Of a DNA stretch of 64,000 nt, positions 45,930-54,190 are shown piece after piece (position 1 is the stretch's first letter; each line of letters starts with the position of its first letter). The DNA lies in assembly GCA_002709075.1 (NCBI GenBank), contig PAPV01000018.1, forward strand, positions 1 to 64,000, written 5' to 3'. A program made the translations under genes and the position numbers. Origin of the DNA: Rhodospirillaceae bacterium. Its GTDB lineage: Bacteria > Pseudomonadota > Alphaproteobacteria > MPNO01 > UBA2964. A model generated the notes under the pieces. The model had not been told where the DNA came from. It saw nothing but the letters and a program-made list of their open reading frames with translations, and did no database searches.

Positions 45930-46792
45930 TGAAAAAGAAATACAGCCTCAATACCGGTTTCTTATCTGCAGCTATAATTTTATTCACTGCATGTGTTTTC
46001 AAGTATGCATATTCAATGGAGTTCAAGCGAATTGTATCTTTAAACCTATGCACTGACCAACTAGTAGTTAAAATTGCGCAAAGACATAACATTGCAGCTC
46101 TAAGTTTTTTAGCAACTGATCCGAGGTCATCGGCGGCTGTTAAATTAGCAAAAGGGATTCCTCGCGTACGTGGATCGGTTGAAGAAGTAATTAGACTAAA
46201 ACCAGATATAGTTTTTAGCGGAGTCCAGATAAATCCTGCACAAATAAAGCTTTTAAAAAGATTTAAACTCAAAATAAAACAAGTACCAATAGCCACAAAC
46301 TTAAAATTAGTTGAAGATAATATTCGCGCTGTTGCTAATGCTTTAAATCTGAAGAAACGAGGTGCAGCGATTGTTCAAGAATTTAGAAAAACTATAAAAA
46401 AATACAGCAAGAGAACAGTGCTTCATTACAAACCAATTGCCGTACTCCTATGGCCAAATGGATTATCTTCCGGCAGTGGCACACTGCCACATTCTGTATT
46501 AGAGAAAGCAGGTTTTAGAAATCTTGCAGCTTTAATTAATAAGTCAGGAACAAGTTTTCTCTCTATTGAGATGCTATTACGTATAAATCCGGATTTATTA
46601 GTCCTGGGACAATCTCTACCGAACCCATCGTTAGCCCATAAATTTCTTGAACACTCAGCCCTCCGTACTAAATTCTCTGAGACAAAAAAACTTTTTGTGC
46701 CCGACAATCTCTGGCTTTGCGGAACAACTGATACGGCCGCTGCCGTTCGCATTCTATCTTCTTTTCACGGAAAACACGAGAATGAAAAATAG
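45929..46792 (+). CDS. btuF: Cobalamin ABC transporter periplasmic binding protein
   Basis: The 287-residue protein has a signal segment (about 8-28) and the two-lobed helical-backbone binding fold of BtuF/FhuD proteins. Blocks are RIVSLNLCTDQLVVKI (about 36), GIPRVRGSVEEVIRLKPDIVFSG (about 78), PNGLSSGSGTLPHSVLEKAGFRNLA (about 175) and EMLLRINPDLLVLG. It delivers cobalamin from the periplasm to BtuCD. Its ATG shares one base with the btuB stop codon (TAATG), so translation is coupled. The substrate follows from the riboswitch and neighbours. Confidence 0.9.
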   Translation: MKKKYSLNTGFLSAAIILFTACVFKYAYSMEFKRIVSLNLCTDQLVVKIAQRHNIAALSFLATDPRSSAAVKLAKGIPRVRGSVEEVIRLKPDIVFSGVQINPAQIKLLKRFKLKIKQVPIATNLKLVEDNIRAVANALNLKKRGAAIVQEFRKTIKKYSKRTVLHYKPIAVLLWPNGLSSGSGTLPHSVLEKAGFRNLAALINKSGTSFLSIEMLLRINPDLLVLGQSLPNPSLAHKFLEHSALRTKFSETKKLFVPDNLWLCGTTDTAAAVRILSSFHGKHENEK

Positions 46793-47786
46793 CTACAGCC
46801 GATTTTTTGTTTCATTAATTATACTGACAGGTGTACTGTTAATAATTTTTATAATGTCTTTAATGATTGGTCCGGAGACGTTCGGGCTCCCCAGAGCCCA
46901 AGATCTAAACGGCAAGATGAAATCAGAAATTATTTGGTTGATATTCTGGGAAATTCGGCTCCCAAGAGCTCTGCTTGGATTAACGGTTGGAGTAACGCTT
47001 GGTTTAGCGGGAGCTGCTTTACAGGGATACTTGCAAAATCCCCTCGCCGAACCAGGAATTATCGGAGTTACTGCCTCAGCGTCATTGTTTTCAGTAATAG
47101 CGTTTTATTCTGGTTTAGCTAGTTTTGTAACCCTTGCTCTACCTGTTGCGGGTATAATGGGTGCTTTGATAGCAGTAATAATTATACAATTACTAGCGGG
47201 TCGTGATACGAGCCCTCTCACATTGATCCTTGCGGGCGTGGCAGTAACAAGTTTTGCTGGAGCAATGACATCATTAGCTTTGAATTTATCACCCAATCCC
47301 TTTGCCGCTTATGAGGTATTATTCTGGTTGTTAGGCTCTCTCTCAAATGTGAGTATCGATCATGTTTGGATATCTATACCTTTTATGACTTTAGGCTGGC
47401 TTATTCTTGGAACTCTTGGAAATCCTCTTAATGCTCTAACTTTGGGACAAGATGAAGCCACCTCCTTAGGTACTAACCTCAGATCTCTAAGAATATATTT
47501 AATTTTTGGGGTCGCAACATCCGTTGGAGCGGCCACTGCTGTTGCTGGAGCAATAGGTTTTGTTGGTCTCGTAATTCCTCATCTATTACGACCATTGGCG
47601 GGATACAGTCCCAAAAAGCTTTTGCCATTAAGTGCTTTAGGAGGTGGAATAATGCTACTTGCGGCCGATATTTTGGCGCGTCTGCTTCCATTCGATCGTG
47701 AGATAAAATTAGGCGTTCTGACCGCCATGGTTGGGGCTCCATTTTTCTTAATATTATTACTTAAAAACCGACGAAGCTTGCTTTGA
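46782..47786 (+). CDS. btuC: Cobalamin ABC transporter permease (FecCD family)
   Basis: A 334-residue inner-membrane permease with about ten hydrophobic segments. Marks are RLPRALLGLTVGVTLGLAGAALQGYLQNPLAEPGIIGV (about 55-95, with the family LAGAxxQxxxxNPLAxPxxxG pattern) and GAIGFVGLVIPHLLRPLAGYSPKKLLP (about 250-276), the coupling region for BtuD. The start is set at the ATG overlapping the btuF end by 11 bp; the in-frame stretch upstream of it lies inside btuF. Confidence 0.92.
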   Translation: MKNSYSRFFVSLIILTGVLLIIFIMSLMIGPETFGLPRAQDLNGKMKSEIIWLIFWEIRLPRALLGLTVGVTLGLAGAALQGYLQNPLAEPGIIGVTASASLFSVIAFYSGLASFVTLALPVAGIMGALIAVIIIQLLAGRDTSPLTLILAGVAVTSFAGAMTSLALNLSPNPFAAYEVLFWLLGSLSNVSIDHVWISIPFMTLGWLILGTLGNPLNALTLGQDEATSLGTNLRSLRIYLIFGVATSVGAATAVAGAIGFVGLVIPHLLRPLAGYSPKKLLPLSALGGGIMLLAADILARLLPFDREIKLGVLTAMVGAPFFLILLLKNRRSLL

Positions 47787-48562
47787 GTTATTTTAGAGTA
47801 AAAAAGTTACACCTATCTCGGGGAGGGAAGAGAATCCTCCATGAGTTAAGTTGTGAATTTCAATCAGGCGAATTTGTGATATTAGTTGGACCTAATGGCG
47901 CAGGAAAAACATCCTTTCTAAAATGCCTCGCCGGGCTGCTTAATTATTCAGGAAATATTGAGTTGAGGGGCCAAAATCTCAAACGTATCAACTTGCGCGA
48001 GCGCGCAAAAGTTATCAGTTATTTGGGTCAAGACAGGAGAACCTACTGGCCAGTTACAGTGCAGTCGGTGGTCTCTTTAGGAAGATTGCCCTTTATAAAT
48101 GAGAGCCGGAGAAAAAATTTTCTAGCAGCAAAAGAAGCCATGGAAGATTGTAATCTATTGCAGTTACAACATCGTTCAGTAGGAAGTTTATCTGGCGGCG
48201 AAATTGCTCTTACAATGCTTGCAAGAGTGCTAGCCGGAAAGCCTGAGATAATTCTTGCGGACGAGCCTATTTCTGGGTTAGATCCCTCTCATCAATTGCA
48301 TGTAATGAAAACTTTAGAAAAAAAAGCTGAACTGGGAGCGCTAGTTATTTTAGTCTTACATGATCTATCACTCGCAGCTAGATTTGCAAAACGGGTATTA
48401 TTAATACACGATGGCAGCTTGGTACAAGATGGGCCTGTTATTAGTGTGCTTTCTCCTAACAATCTGAAAAAATTTTACGGTATCAACACAATACAGGGAA
48501 CAGCAGAGAATATTCCGTTTATTCTTCCATCCGAACGTACAAATCAAATTTTGGAAAAATAG
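47783..48562 (+). CDS. btuD: Cobalamin ABC transporter ATPase
   Basis: A 259-residue ABC ATPase: Walker A GPNGAGKTS (about residue 37), signature SLSGGEIALTM (about 137), Walker B ILADEPISGLD (about 160), and the switch His in VLHDLSLAARF (about 193). It powers BtuC. The start is a TTG that overlaps the btuC stop (TTGA), which implies coupling to btuC translation. The usual signature LSGGE is intact. Confidence 0.93.
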   Translation: MSYFRVKKLHLSRGGKRILHELSCEFQSGEFVILVGPNGAGKTSFLKCLAGLLNYSGNIELRGQNLKRINLRERAKVISYLGQDRRTYWPVTVQSVVSLGRLPFINESRRKNFLAAKEAMEDCNLLQLQHRSVGSLSGGEIALTMLARVLAGKPEIILADEPISGLDPSHQLHVMKTLEKKAELGALVILVLHDLSLAARFAKRVLLIHDGSLVQDGPVISVLSPNNLKKFYGINTIQGTAENIPFILPSERTNQILEK

Positions 48563-48563
48563 T

Positions 48564-49397
48564 TTGTGGTCGAAAAATAAGATTGCGACAGGATGGTTTG
48601 CCTCAATATTTCTTCATGTTGCGGTGGTGTTAATTATTCTTTGGAGTTTCAATAAGAAACAAATTTCAACAGTAAGTGTGGCACCTAGTATTTTTGCTGA
48701 GGTTGTAACAACAACATCATTCGAACAAAAGAAAAAAAGTACATTTAAAAAAACCGCCGCATCTGAAAATGTTTTGCCTTATGACGAATATGTTTTTACA
48801 AACAAAACAAAAAAGGAATTTGAAAAAAATAAGCAAAAATTGTTTGCATCCAAGGAAAAAATTTCTAAAAATGATGTCTCTGCGTTCAAAATAGCAAGGT
48901 CAACGTCATCAAACGTCTTACCTACTTCCGAGAATAATATAGAATTTAACCGGCCTGCAAATGCTAGCGATAGAAAATCCACGAATAAAAAATCTTCCAA
49001 TTCTGGCGATAGAAAATCCACGAAAAAAAAATCCTCCTTGGCAGGCAACATTGAAGAAAAGAGAATATCAAAAAATAATTTTTTGCCTAATCAAATAAGA
49101 AACACTTCATCTTTTACTGCACCGCGCTTGTCACAAAAATTTAATAATATACCTCCCGGTTACCCAAGATCGGCTCGACAGAATGGTGTTGAGGGTAGTG
49201 TGGTGTTACTAGTTTCTGTAAATAAGTATGGAGTAGTAGATTCCTTAAAGATTGAAATTTCAAGCGGTGCTAAACTATTGGACAAAGCCGCAAAAAATGC
49301 CGTATCCCAATGGCGCTTTATACCTGCAAAAATATCAGATGTGGCCGTTTCGAGCAAAATTAGAGTACCGATAACTTTTAGATTGCAAACTAATTAG
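48564..49397 (+). CDS. TonB-like energy transducer, last gene of the cobalamin operon
   Basis: The 277-residue protein has one N-terminal membrane segment (about residues 10-27). A long, Lys/Ser/Asn-rich periplasmic linker (about 50-195) stands where classical TonB has Pro-Glu/Pro-Lys repeats. A C-terminal TonB domain follows (about 198-277: GYPRSARQNGVEGSVVLLVSV and AVSQWRFIPAK). It begins at a TTG 1 bp after btuD, so it is the fifth gene of the operon and probably dedicated to BtuB. ExbB and ExbD are not encoded nearby. The linker contains an imperfect 13-residue tandem repeat. Confidence 0.87.
   Translation: MWSKNKIATGWFASIFLHVAVVLIILWSFNKKQISTVSVAPSIFAEVVTTTSFEQKKKSTFKKTAASENVLPYDEYVFTNKTKKEFEKNKQKLFASKEKISKNDVSAFKIARSTSSNVLPTSENNIEFNRPANASDRKSTNKKSSNSGDRKSTKKKSSLAGNIEEKRISKNNFLPNQIRNTSSFTAPRLSQKFNNIPPGYPRSARQNGVEGSVVLLVSVNKYGVVDSLKIEISSGAKLLDKAAKNAVSQWRFIPAKISDVAVSSKIRVPITFRLQTN
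48967..49044 (+). repeat. Two tandem 39-bp units within the TonB-like linker
   Basis: GCGATAGAAAATCCACGAA begins at 48967 and again at 49006, a 39-bp period encoding near-identical 13-residue blocks (SDRKSTNKKSSNS and GDRKSTKKKSSLA). The later part of each unit has diverged. It looks like a recent in-frame duplication in a length-tolerant linker. Confidence 0.75.
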
Positions 49398-49432
49398 ACA
49401 ATAGTTGATAAATTCATAGACCTTTGCGGAAA

Positions 49433-50317
49433 TCATACAATTGTTTTACCTGGTCCATATTCAGCTTCCAGATTTCTCCTTACAAGATCATACAACTCAT
49501 TTGTTACAAGCGGCTCAATGCCAAACCAATGCTTCCACGCAACAGGACCTTGGTGCAATAACATTCCAAGCCCGGTACAAGTTGGATTACCATTAACAGA
49601 AGCACGTCGAATTAAATTGGTTTCAGATGGGGTGTAAACTATGTCGTAAACCACTGCATTCTGATCTATGGCCTCAATCGGAATGTCGTGGTCCCTCATA
49701 CCGACCATTCCAAGAGAGGTAGCGTTCACTATAAGTGAGGAACCCTCCAAAGCAGCATTTCTGTTCTCCCACGAGCGCACACAAATAATATCCCCATATA
49801 AGCGTTGCAAAAGTTTAGACTTGTTTAGCGTCTGATTCACCACGGTTATCTTTTTTACCTGGGATTTTATCAGGCCGTAGCAAACCGCCCTAGCGGCTCC
49901 GCCGGCTCCCATCACCGTAACATACCGATCTTTTAATACAAACTTAGGAAGCGAATACTCTAGGTTTCGCAGAAATCCAATCCAATCGTTATTTGTACCA
50001 AACAAGCTAGAGTCCTCCCTCACAACCACACAACTAATGGCCCCCATTTTGTCCGCGGCATCATCTACGTCATCAACTGAGTCTTTAGCCACCATTTTGT
50101 GAGGAATGGTCACGTTGCAACCAGAGAACCCTAATCCCGGAAGCGCCCGTAGTGCATCTACAACTTTACCTGGCTTAATCGCAATAGGCAGGTATCTTCC
50201 AGAAATTCCTAGTTGTTTCATCCAGAAGTTATGCATCAAAGGTGACCGCGAATGCATTATGGGCCAACCTATAACTGCTGCAAGCGCAAATTTCTCTGGG
50301 TCAACCGTTACTACCAT
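49433..50317 (-). CDS. aroE: Shikimate/quinate dehydrogenase (AroE family) in a catabolic-type operon
   Basis: The 294-residue enzyme reversibly reduces 3-dehydroshikimate. Substrate residues are in place: HSRSPLMHN (about 20), catalytic Lys in VTIPHK (about 69), and the Asp in TNNDWIGF. The Gln site HQGPVAWKHW is near the C-terminus. The dinucleotide loop is MGAGGAARAV (about 132). The NADP-specific NRTxxR motif reads NQTLNK, so the arginine is missing and NAD use is possible. It lies 8 bp after a class II aldolase gene (a TTG four codons earlier would overlap it), at the end of an operon with two aldolase-fold genes and an amidohydrolase. It may therefore serve quinate or shikimate breakdown rather than biosynthesis. 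Confidence 0.88.
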   Translation of the reverse strand: MVVTVDPEKFALAAVIGWPIMHSRSPLMHNFWMKQLGISGRYLPIAIKPGKVVDALRALPGLGFSGCNVTIPHKMVAKDSVDDVDDAADKMGAISCVVVREDSSLFGTNNDWIGFLRNLEYSLPKFVLKDRYVTVMGAGGAARAVCYGLIKSQVKKITVVNQTLNKSKLLQRLYGDIICVRSWENRNAALEGSSLIVNATSLGMVGMRDHDIPIEAIDQNAVVYDIVYTPSETNLIRRASVNGNPTCTGLGMLLHQGPVAWKHWFGIEPLVTNELYDLVRRNLEAEYGPGKTIV

Positions 50318-50325
50318 TCTACAAA

Positions 50326-51018
50326 TCAAAAATTAATGATTGTTCCATCCAATTTAGCGCTGAAGTGATTCCAAGTACGCAAAAACAGCCTCTTATTGTG
50401 CAGTTTTTTATAATAGAGCTCCATTTCTTCATTAGAAAACGAGTAGGGTTCTCCAATAAGTTGTGCACGATACTGGCGTTCTGAATTTTCTTCCAAATAA
50501 TTTAGCAAAACAAACGCATCTATAATATTTTCACCTGTCGTAACGACCCCATGCGCTTTCATTAATGCAGCTGGTCGATCGGACAGAATTCTTGTTAATT
50601 TATTTGCCATATCAACATTATTGATTGAGTCTGGAGAATTTAAAACCGGTAGCGGATATAACAAAGAACCTTGTGCATACACCGGCAAATACTCAATTCC
50701 AGCTGTAGATAGAACAGTAGACCATTTGGGGTGACAGTGTATAACCGCTCCTACATCAAAACGCGCTTTGTAAATCCCCGTATGAAGATGAAATTCAAGT
50801 GGCGGATTTCCGTTTCCTTCTATCACATTACCATCAAAATCAACTTGACAAATATCGGCAACAGACAATTGGCTTCTCTGGCAATTTCCAATGTTAATAA
50901 GAAATTGATTTTTATCAATTTTTATACTTGCATGTCCATTGTAATCCATGATCTTACTGCGTTCTAGCATTTTGATACAGCGCACCAGACTTTGTTTTTT
51001 TTCTTCATATGCAGTCAT
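50326..51018 (-). CDS. Class II aldolase/adducin family protein (copy 1)
   Basis: A zinc-dependent fuculose-phosphate-aldolase fold. Zinc ligands are visible as VIHCHPKWS (HxH) and the distal His in MKAHGVVTTGENIIDAF. At about 230 residues the length is normal. Members cleave sugar phosphates, dehydrate methylthioribulose phosphate, or decarboxylate hydroxyaromatic or keto acids. The start is uncertain: ATG 51018 is used here; a TTG at 51039 would overlap the upstream gene by 7 bp and has GGAAG before it. The tight packing between its paralogue and AroE implies one pathway. Confidence 0.85.
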   Translation of the reverse strand: MTAYEEKKQSLVRCIKMLERSKIMDYNGHASIKIDKNQFLINIGNCQRSQLSVADICQVDFDGNVIEGNGNPPLEFHLHTGIYKARFDVGAVIHCHPKWSTVLSTAGIEYLPVYAQGSLLYPLPVLNSPDSINNVDMANKLTRILSDRPAALMKAHGVVTTGENIIDAFVLLNYLEENSERQYRAQLIGEPYSFSNEEMELYYKKLHNKRLFLRTWNHFSAKLDGTIINF

Positions 51019-51032
51019 TGGTCGACGAGAAA

Positions 51033-51770
51033 CTACCAACCGACTTCCATTAGAATTTCGTTACGCCAAAGCCGCCATGCTCTTTTGCAGGCAGTATCAT
51101 TTACCGCATCGGCAAGTCTTCCTTCCTCTTGATCGAGTGGTTCAATAGAGTCACTCCCCGCAAGCATAACAGTTGCTGTCTGAATCCGCGCACTTACCTC
51201 AGTATAAACAGCACGGAAAACTGAGAGTTGCAAATTCTTCCCACACGCAACCGAACCATGCGCCCGCATCAAAGCAACATGCTTATCCTCTAGTGTTTCT
51301 GCTAACGCAATTCCCTTAGCACAATCGCACACAAGCATATCAGTTTGACCGAATTTTTCCCTTATATCAAATATTGGCGCGCCATTCGCAAGAAATGCAG
51401 CATTGTGAAACGTTCCAACCATGGGTTTTTTAATAATTCCAAATGGGATAACCGATGCTGAATGCGAATGGACAATTGAGTTAACATCTGGGCGCATCTT
51501 ATAGATTTCCCCGTGAATGAAACGCTCAATGAAATTACTACGTGTTCCAGAATTTAGGGCATCAGAATTAAGAGTGTAGGTGATAATGTCACCTGGTGTT
51601 GTTAAAGCAGGTGCTTGTGCACTTGGCATTAGATATAAATTCGAATCTACAGGATGACGCAAAGAGACATGACCAAATGCATCGACTACCCCACGTTTTG
51701 CAAGAATACGACTAGCCGCCGCCAAATCTGCCAAAATACTAGGTTCCGTATCCGGTATTGATCTACTCAT
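51033..51770 (-). CDS. Class II aldolase/adducin family protein (copy 2)
   Basis: A second member of the fold, 245 residues, clearly diverged from its downstream neighbour. Zinc ligands are in SIVHSHSASVIPFG (about 93) and MRAHGSVACGKNLQLSVF. The N-terminal GVVDAFGHVSLRHP block and the SNFIERFIHGEIYK turn match members annotated as aldolase or HpcH/decarboxylase-like. The start at the ATG is decided by GGAG six bases upstream; an in-frame GTG lies four codons earlier. It is followed directly by the first paralogue. The two may form a hetero-oligomer or act on successive intermediates. Confidence 0.86.
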   Translation of the reverse strand: MSRSIPDTEPSILADLAAASRILAKRGVVDAFGHVSLRHPVDSNLYLMPSAQAPALTTPGDIITYTLNSDALNSGTRSNFIERFIHGEIYKMRPDVNSIVHSHSASVIPFGIIKKPMVGTFHNAAFLANGAPIFDIREKFGQTDMLVCDCAKGIALAETLEDKHVALMRAHGSVACGKNLQLSVFRAVYTEVSARIQTATVMLAGSDSIEPLDQEEGRLADAVNDTACKRAWRLWRNEILMEVGW

Positions 51771-51969
51771 ACTAAACTCCACATACCAAACCTTAATTCA
51801 AAAACTAATTTTTCGACAGGAATAGATAATAGCCGATTTCAGAGAACTAGAAAATAAAATATATGATAGCTCGGAAAATTCAATAAAAACTGAAAAATTC
51901 TGGTGCAGGATATTTTACTGAAAAAATTTTTTAATCAAAAAAGCGATAAATGTGAAAGCTATCTCTACT

Positions 51970-52953
51970 TTAAATTTTTAATATTTTTTCTGCGTTTTTA
52001 TGCAGTAGTTTTTTTAAGTCACTATCACATAAAGGAATAGTTTTAACCCATTCGGTTGCCTCAATATTTTCAACAAAAGGGTAATCCACTGAAAATAATA
52101 TCCGGTCCATACCCATCTCCATAATACAACACATCAAAGCGGGATTAGAGAAGTTACCACTGGTGGTAATCCAAAAATGTTTAGTGAATATTTCACGAAA
52201 AGATGCCCCAGAATTGTTTTCAATACGGTTGAGGGCCTGATTTATACGCCATAAAGAGAATGGAATTGACTCCCCAAGATGACCCAGAAGCATTCTTACT
52301 TTAGGAAATTTATCGAATACACCAGAAAGAACGATGCGAATAGCATGTGTTGCTGTTTCAATCGTATATCCCCAAGCGGCTCCACCAAGAGCTGGATATT
52401 TGTCCAAATAGTCTGAAAAGTATGTTTCGACAATCGCCGAATTCGGCCATGCGGGATGAAGATACAAGGGCACATCCAAAGCTTCAGCAATCTCAAATAT
52501 TGGCCAATATTCCTTTTTATCTAGCCAACCCACTTCCCCAGTTGGCCCGTGGATCATGGCACCTTTGAAACCAAGTTTGGATACACATCGCTCCAACTCA
52601 TCGGATGCAGCCCTAGGATCAGTTGTTGGAAGAGCCGCAAACGCAAACAACCTTGTTGGGCATACCTCACAAGCCCTTGCGAGGCGATCATTTACTGTTC
52701 TGGACAGTTCAACAGCACTTTCCGCGTCAACTTTTTGTAAAGATGGCGCGCCATGACTTAATACCTGAATATCTATGCCTGCGTTATCCATATCACGTAG
52801 CCTGAGTTCACCAAGATTGTGTAATCTATCCATTAATGCGCTTCGGCGTGAAGAGTCCCGACCTTTAAAATGCTTCTCAAGAGCAAAATCCCAATAATGT
52901 TCTTCTAAAGCAATAACGCGTGTGTTGTTAAATTGTTGCAAATTAATTCCCAT
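51970..52953 (-). CDS. Amidohydrolase family protein, gamma-resorcylate decarboxylase/ACMSD type
   Basis: A 327-residue TIM-barrel protein. The N-terminal metal motif is IALEEHYW (ExH, as in gamma-resorcylate and related aromatic acid decarboxylases). LYLHPAWP (about 175) carries a metal His, LLGHLGESIPF (about 220) another, and FSVDYPFVENIEATEW (about 285) the metal Asp. It precedes the two aldolase-fold genes on the same strand by about 190 bp, so it may be the first gene of that set. Non-oxidative decarboxylation of a hydroxybenzoate-like acid is a plausible but unproven role. Confidence 0.86.
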   Translation of the reverse strand: MGINLQQFNNTRVIALEEHYWDFALEKHFKGRDSSRRSALMDRLHNLGELRLRDMDNAGIDIQVLSHGAPSLQKVDAESAVELSRTVNDRLARACEVCPTRLFAFAALPTTDPRAASDELERCVSKLGFKGAMIHGPTGEVGWLDKKEYWPIFEIAEALDVPLYLHPAWPNSAIVETYFSDYLDKYPALGGAAWGYTIETATHAIRIVLSGVFDKFPKVRMLLGHLGESIPFSLWRINQALNRIENNSGASFREIFTKHFWITTSGNFSNPALMCCIMEMGMDRILFSVDYPFVENIEATEWVKTIPLCDSDLKKLLHKNAEKILKI

Positions 52954-53165
52954 TTTTATCAGATGACATTATCTTAAATAATATTAGTGAAAGACAGTAT
53001 CTCAAAATATCCAGTTTTCATCTATATCAACAGTGCTATGTTTTTTATTCAGGTACACCAGGATTTTAAAAATCCAGTAATAAGCGAAAAGTTGAAAATG
53101 TTGAGTATTTTTTATTTTCGTACTTCGTAAAGTTCGTGATCACGCAACAATCAAGAAGTAATTAC

Positions 53166-53753
53166 ATGATAAAGAATTTTTTAACCGCCCTGACGATAAC
53201 CTTGTTGGCCACAATGATCATTAGCTCATGTCAAACTACAGCGAATGCATTTAAACTTAACTTACTAAAATCGATTAACTTACCAAACCACTTTGCGCTG
53301 ATACGCCATGCTCATGCTCCCGGCACAGGAGATCCATTAAACTTTACGCTTGGAGACTGCACGACACAGCGAAATCTTGATTACTTTGGTCGCATCCAAG
53401 CTAAACAAATTGGAGAATTACTGAAAAGAAATGGTGTATCCTTTGCAGATATATTTTCTAGCGAATGGTGCCGTTGCAAGGAAACAGCACAATTACTTAA
53501 CATCGGTAATGTCAAGACTCTTCCAGCACTTAATTCTTTTTATCAATTCCCAGAGAACAAATTGAAACAAATAGCTTCTCTTCGTAATTTTATTGCTAAT
53601 CAACAACTTACAAAACCAATAATTTTTGTAACGCACTTTGTTAATATCGGTGCTCTTACAGGCATCTACCCGAAAAGTGGTAATATTGTTGTAGTACGAC
53701 GCGAGAAAAATGGAATGTTGTCAGTTCTTGGCGAAATTGATACGAGCGAATAG
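53166..53753 (+). CDS. Histidine phosphatase family lipoprotein
   Basis: The 195-residue protein begins with a lipoprotein signal ending in the lipobox ISSC (about residue 19). The mature part would be membrane-anchored in the periplasm. The phosphatase core has the RHG-type motif ALIRHAHAPG (first catalytic His), SSEWCRCKETAQLL (Arg) and VTHFVNIGALTG (second His). Members remove phosphate from small metabolites or proteins; a periplasmic place argues for an external phosphoester or a lipid-linked one. The start at ATG 53166 fits the signal; an in-frame GTG lies ten codons upstream. Confidence 0.85.
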   Translation: MIKNFLTALTITLLATMIISSCQTTANAFKLNLLKSINLPNHFALIRHAHAPGTGDPLNFTLGDCTTQRNLDYFGRIQAKQIGELLKRNGVSFADIFSSEWCRCKETAQLLNIGNVKTLPALNSFYQFPENKLKQIASLRNFIANQQLTKPIIFVTHFVNIGALTGIYPKSGNIVVVRREKNGMLSVLGEIDTSE

Positions 53754-53783
53754 AAATTAATAAGACATAGTTTGTTCTTATTG

Positions 53784-54116
53784 TTATTCTACTGCAACGC
53801 CATCTATGAAAACAACCTCATCAAGCATAGTTCCCTTTTTGTCATAAATAGACCATGGGCCATCTTTTAGACCATTTTTGAAACACCCTTTTTTGAAAAG
53901 TTGTCCATTATCGTAATACATTACTATCGGACCTTCTGGCCGACCATTTTTGAATGTGCCCTCATACTGAAGTTGCCCATTAGGGTGATATTGTATCCAC
54001 GGACCATCAAGCTTACCTCCGTCGATACTCATTTTTTTGAATATTCCGCCCGTCTTATGGAATAGTACACCTCCATCCTCTTCATAGGGTGAGGGAATTC
54101 TTGACCAATCAATCAT
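53784..54116 (-). CDS. MORN-repeat (YwqK-like) small protein
   Basis: The 110-residue protein contains three tandem MORN-type units (WIQYHPNGQLQYEGTFKNG, IVMYYDNGQLFKKGCFKNG, and SIYDKKGTMLDEVVF). These form a beta-hairpin ladder. There is no signal peptide. Similar proteins are often labelled YwqK-family antitoxins, but no toxin gene is adjacent, so I do not assign that role. It converges with the lipoprotein phosphatase gene. Confidence 0.8.
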   Translation of the reverse strand: MIDWSRIPSPYEEDGGVLFHKTGGIFKKMSIDGGKLDGPWIQYHPNGQLQYEGTFKNGRPEGPIVMYYDNGQLFKKGCFKNGLKDGPWSIYDKKGTMLDEVVFIDGVAVE

Positions 54117-54190
54117 ATCTATTCTCTGCCTTAAACAATCTTCCGTTTTGTTAACTTGTTATTAAACTATTAATTAATATTCAAACAAAC

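Noticed and set aside
53784-54116. MORN-like protein as antitoxin of a toxin-antitoxin pair
   Set aside because: No toxin-like small gene lies next to it; the YwqK antitoxin label is inherited from family naming only.
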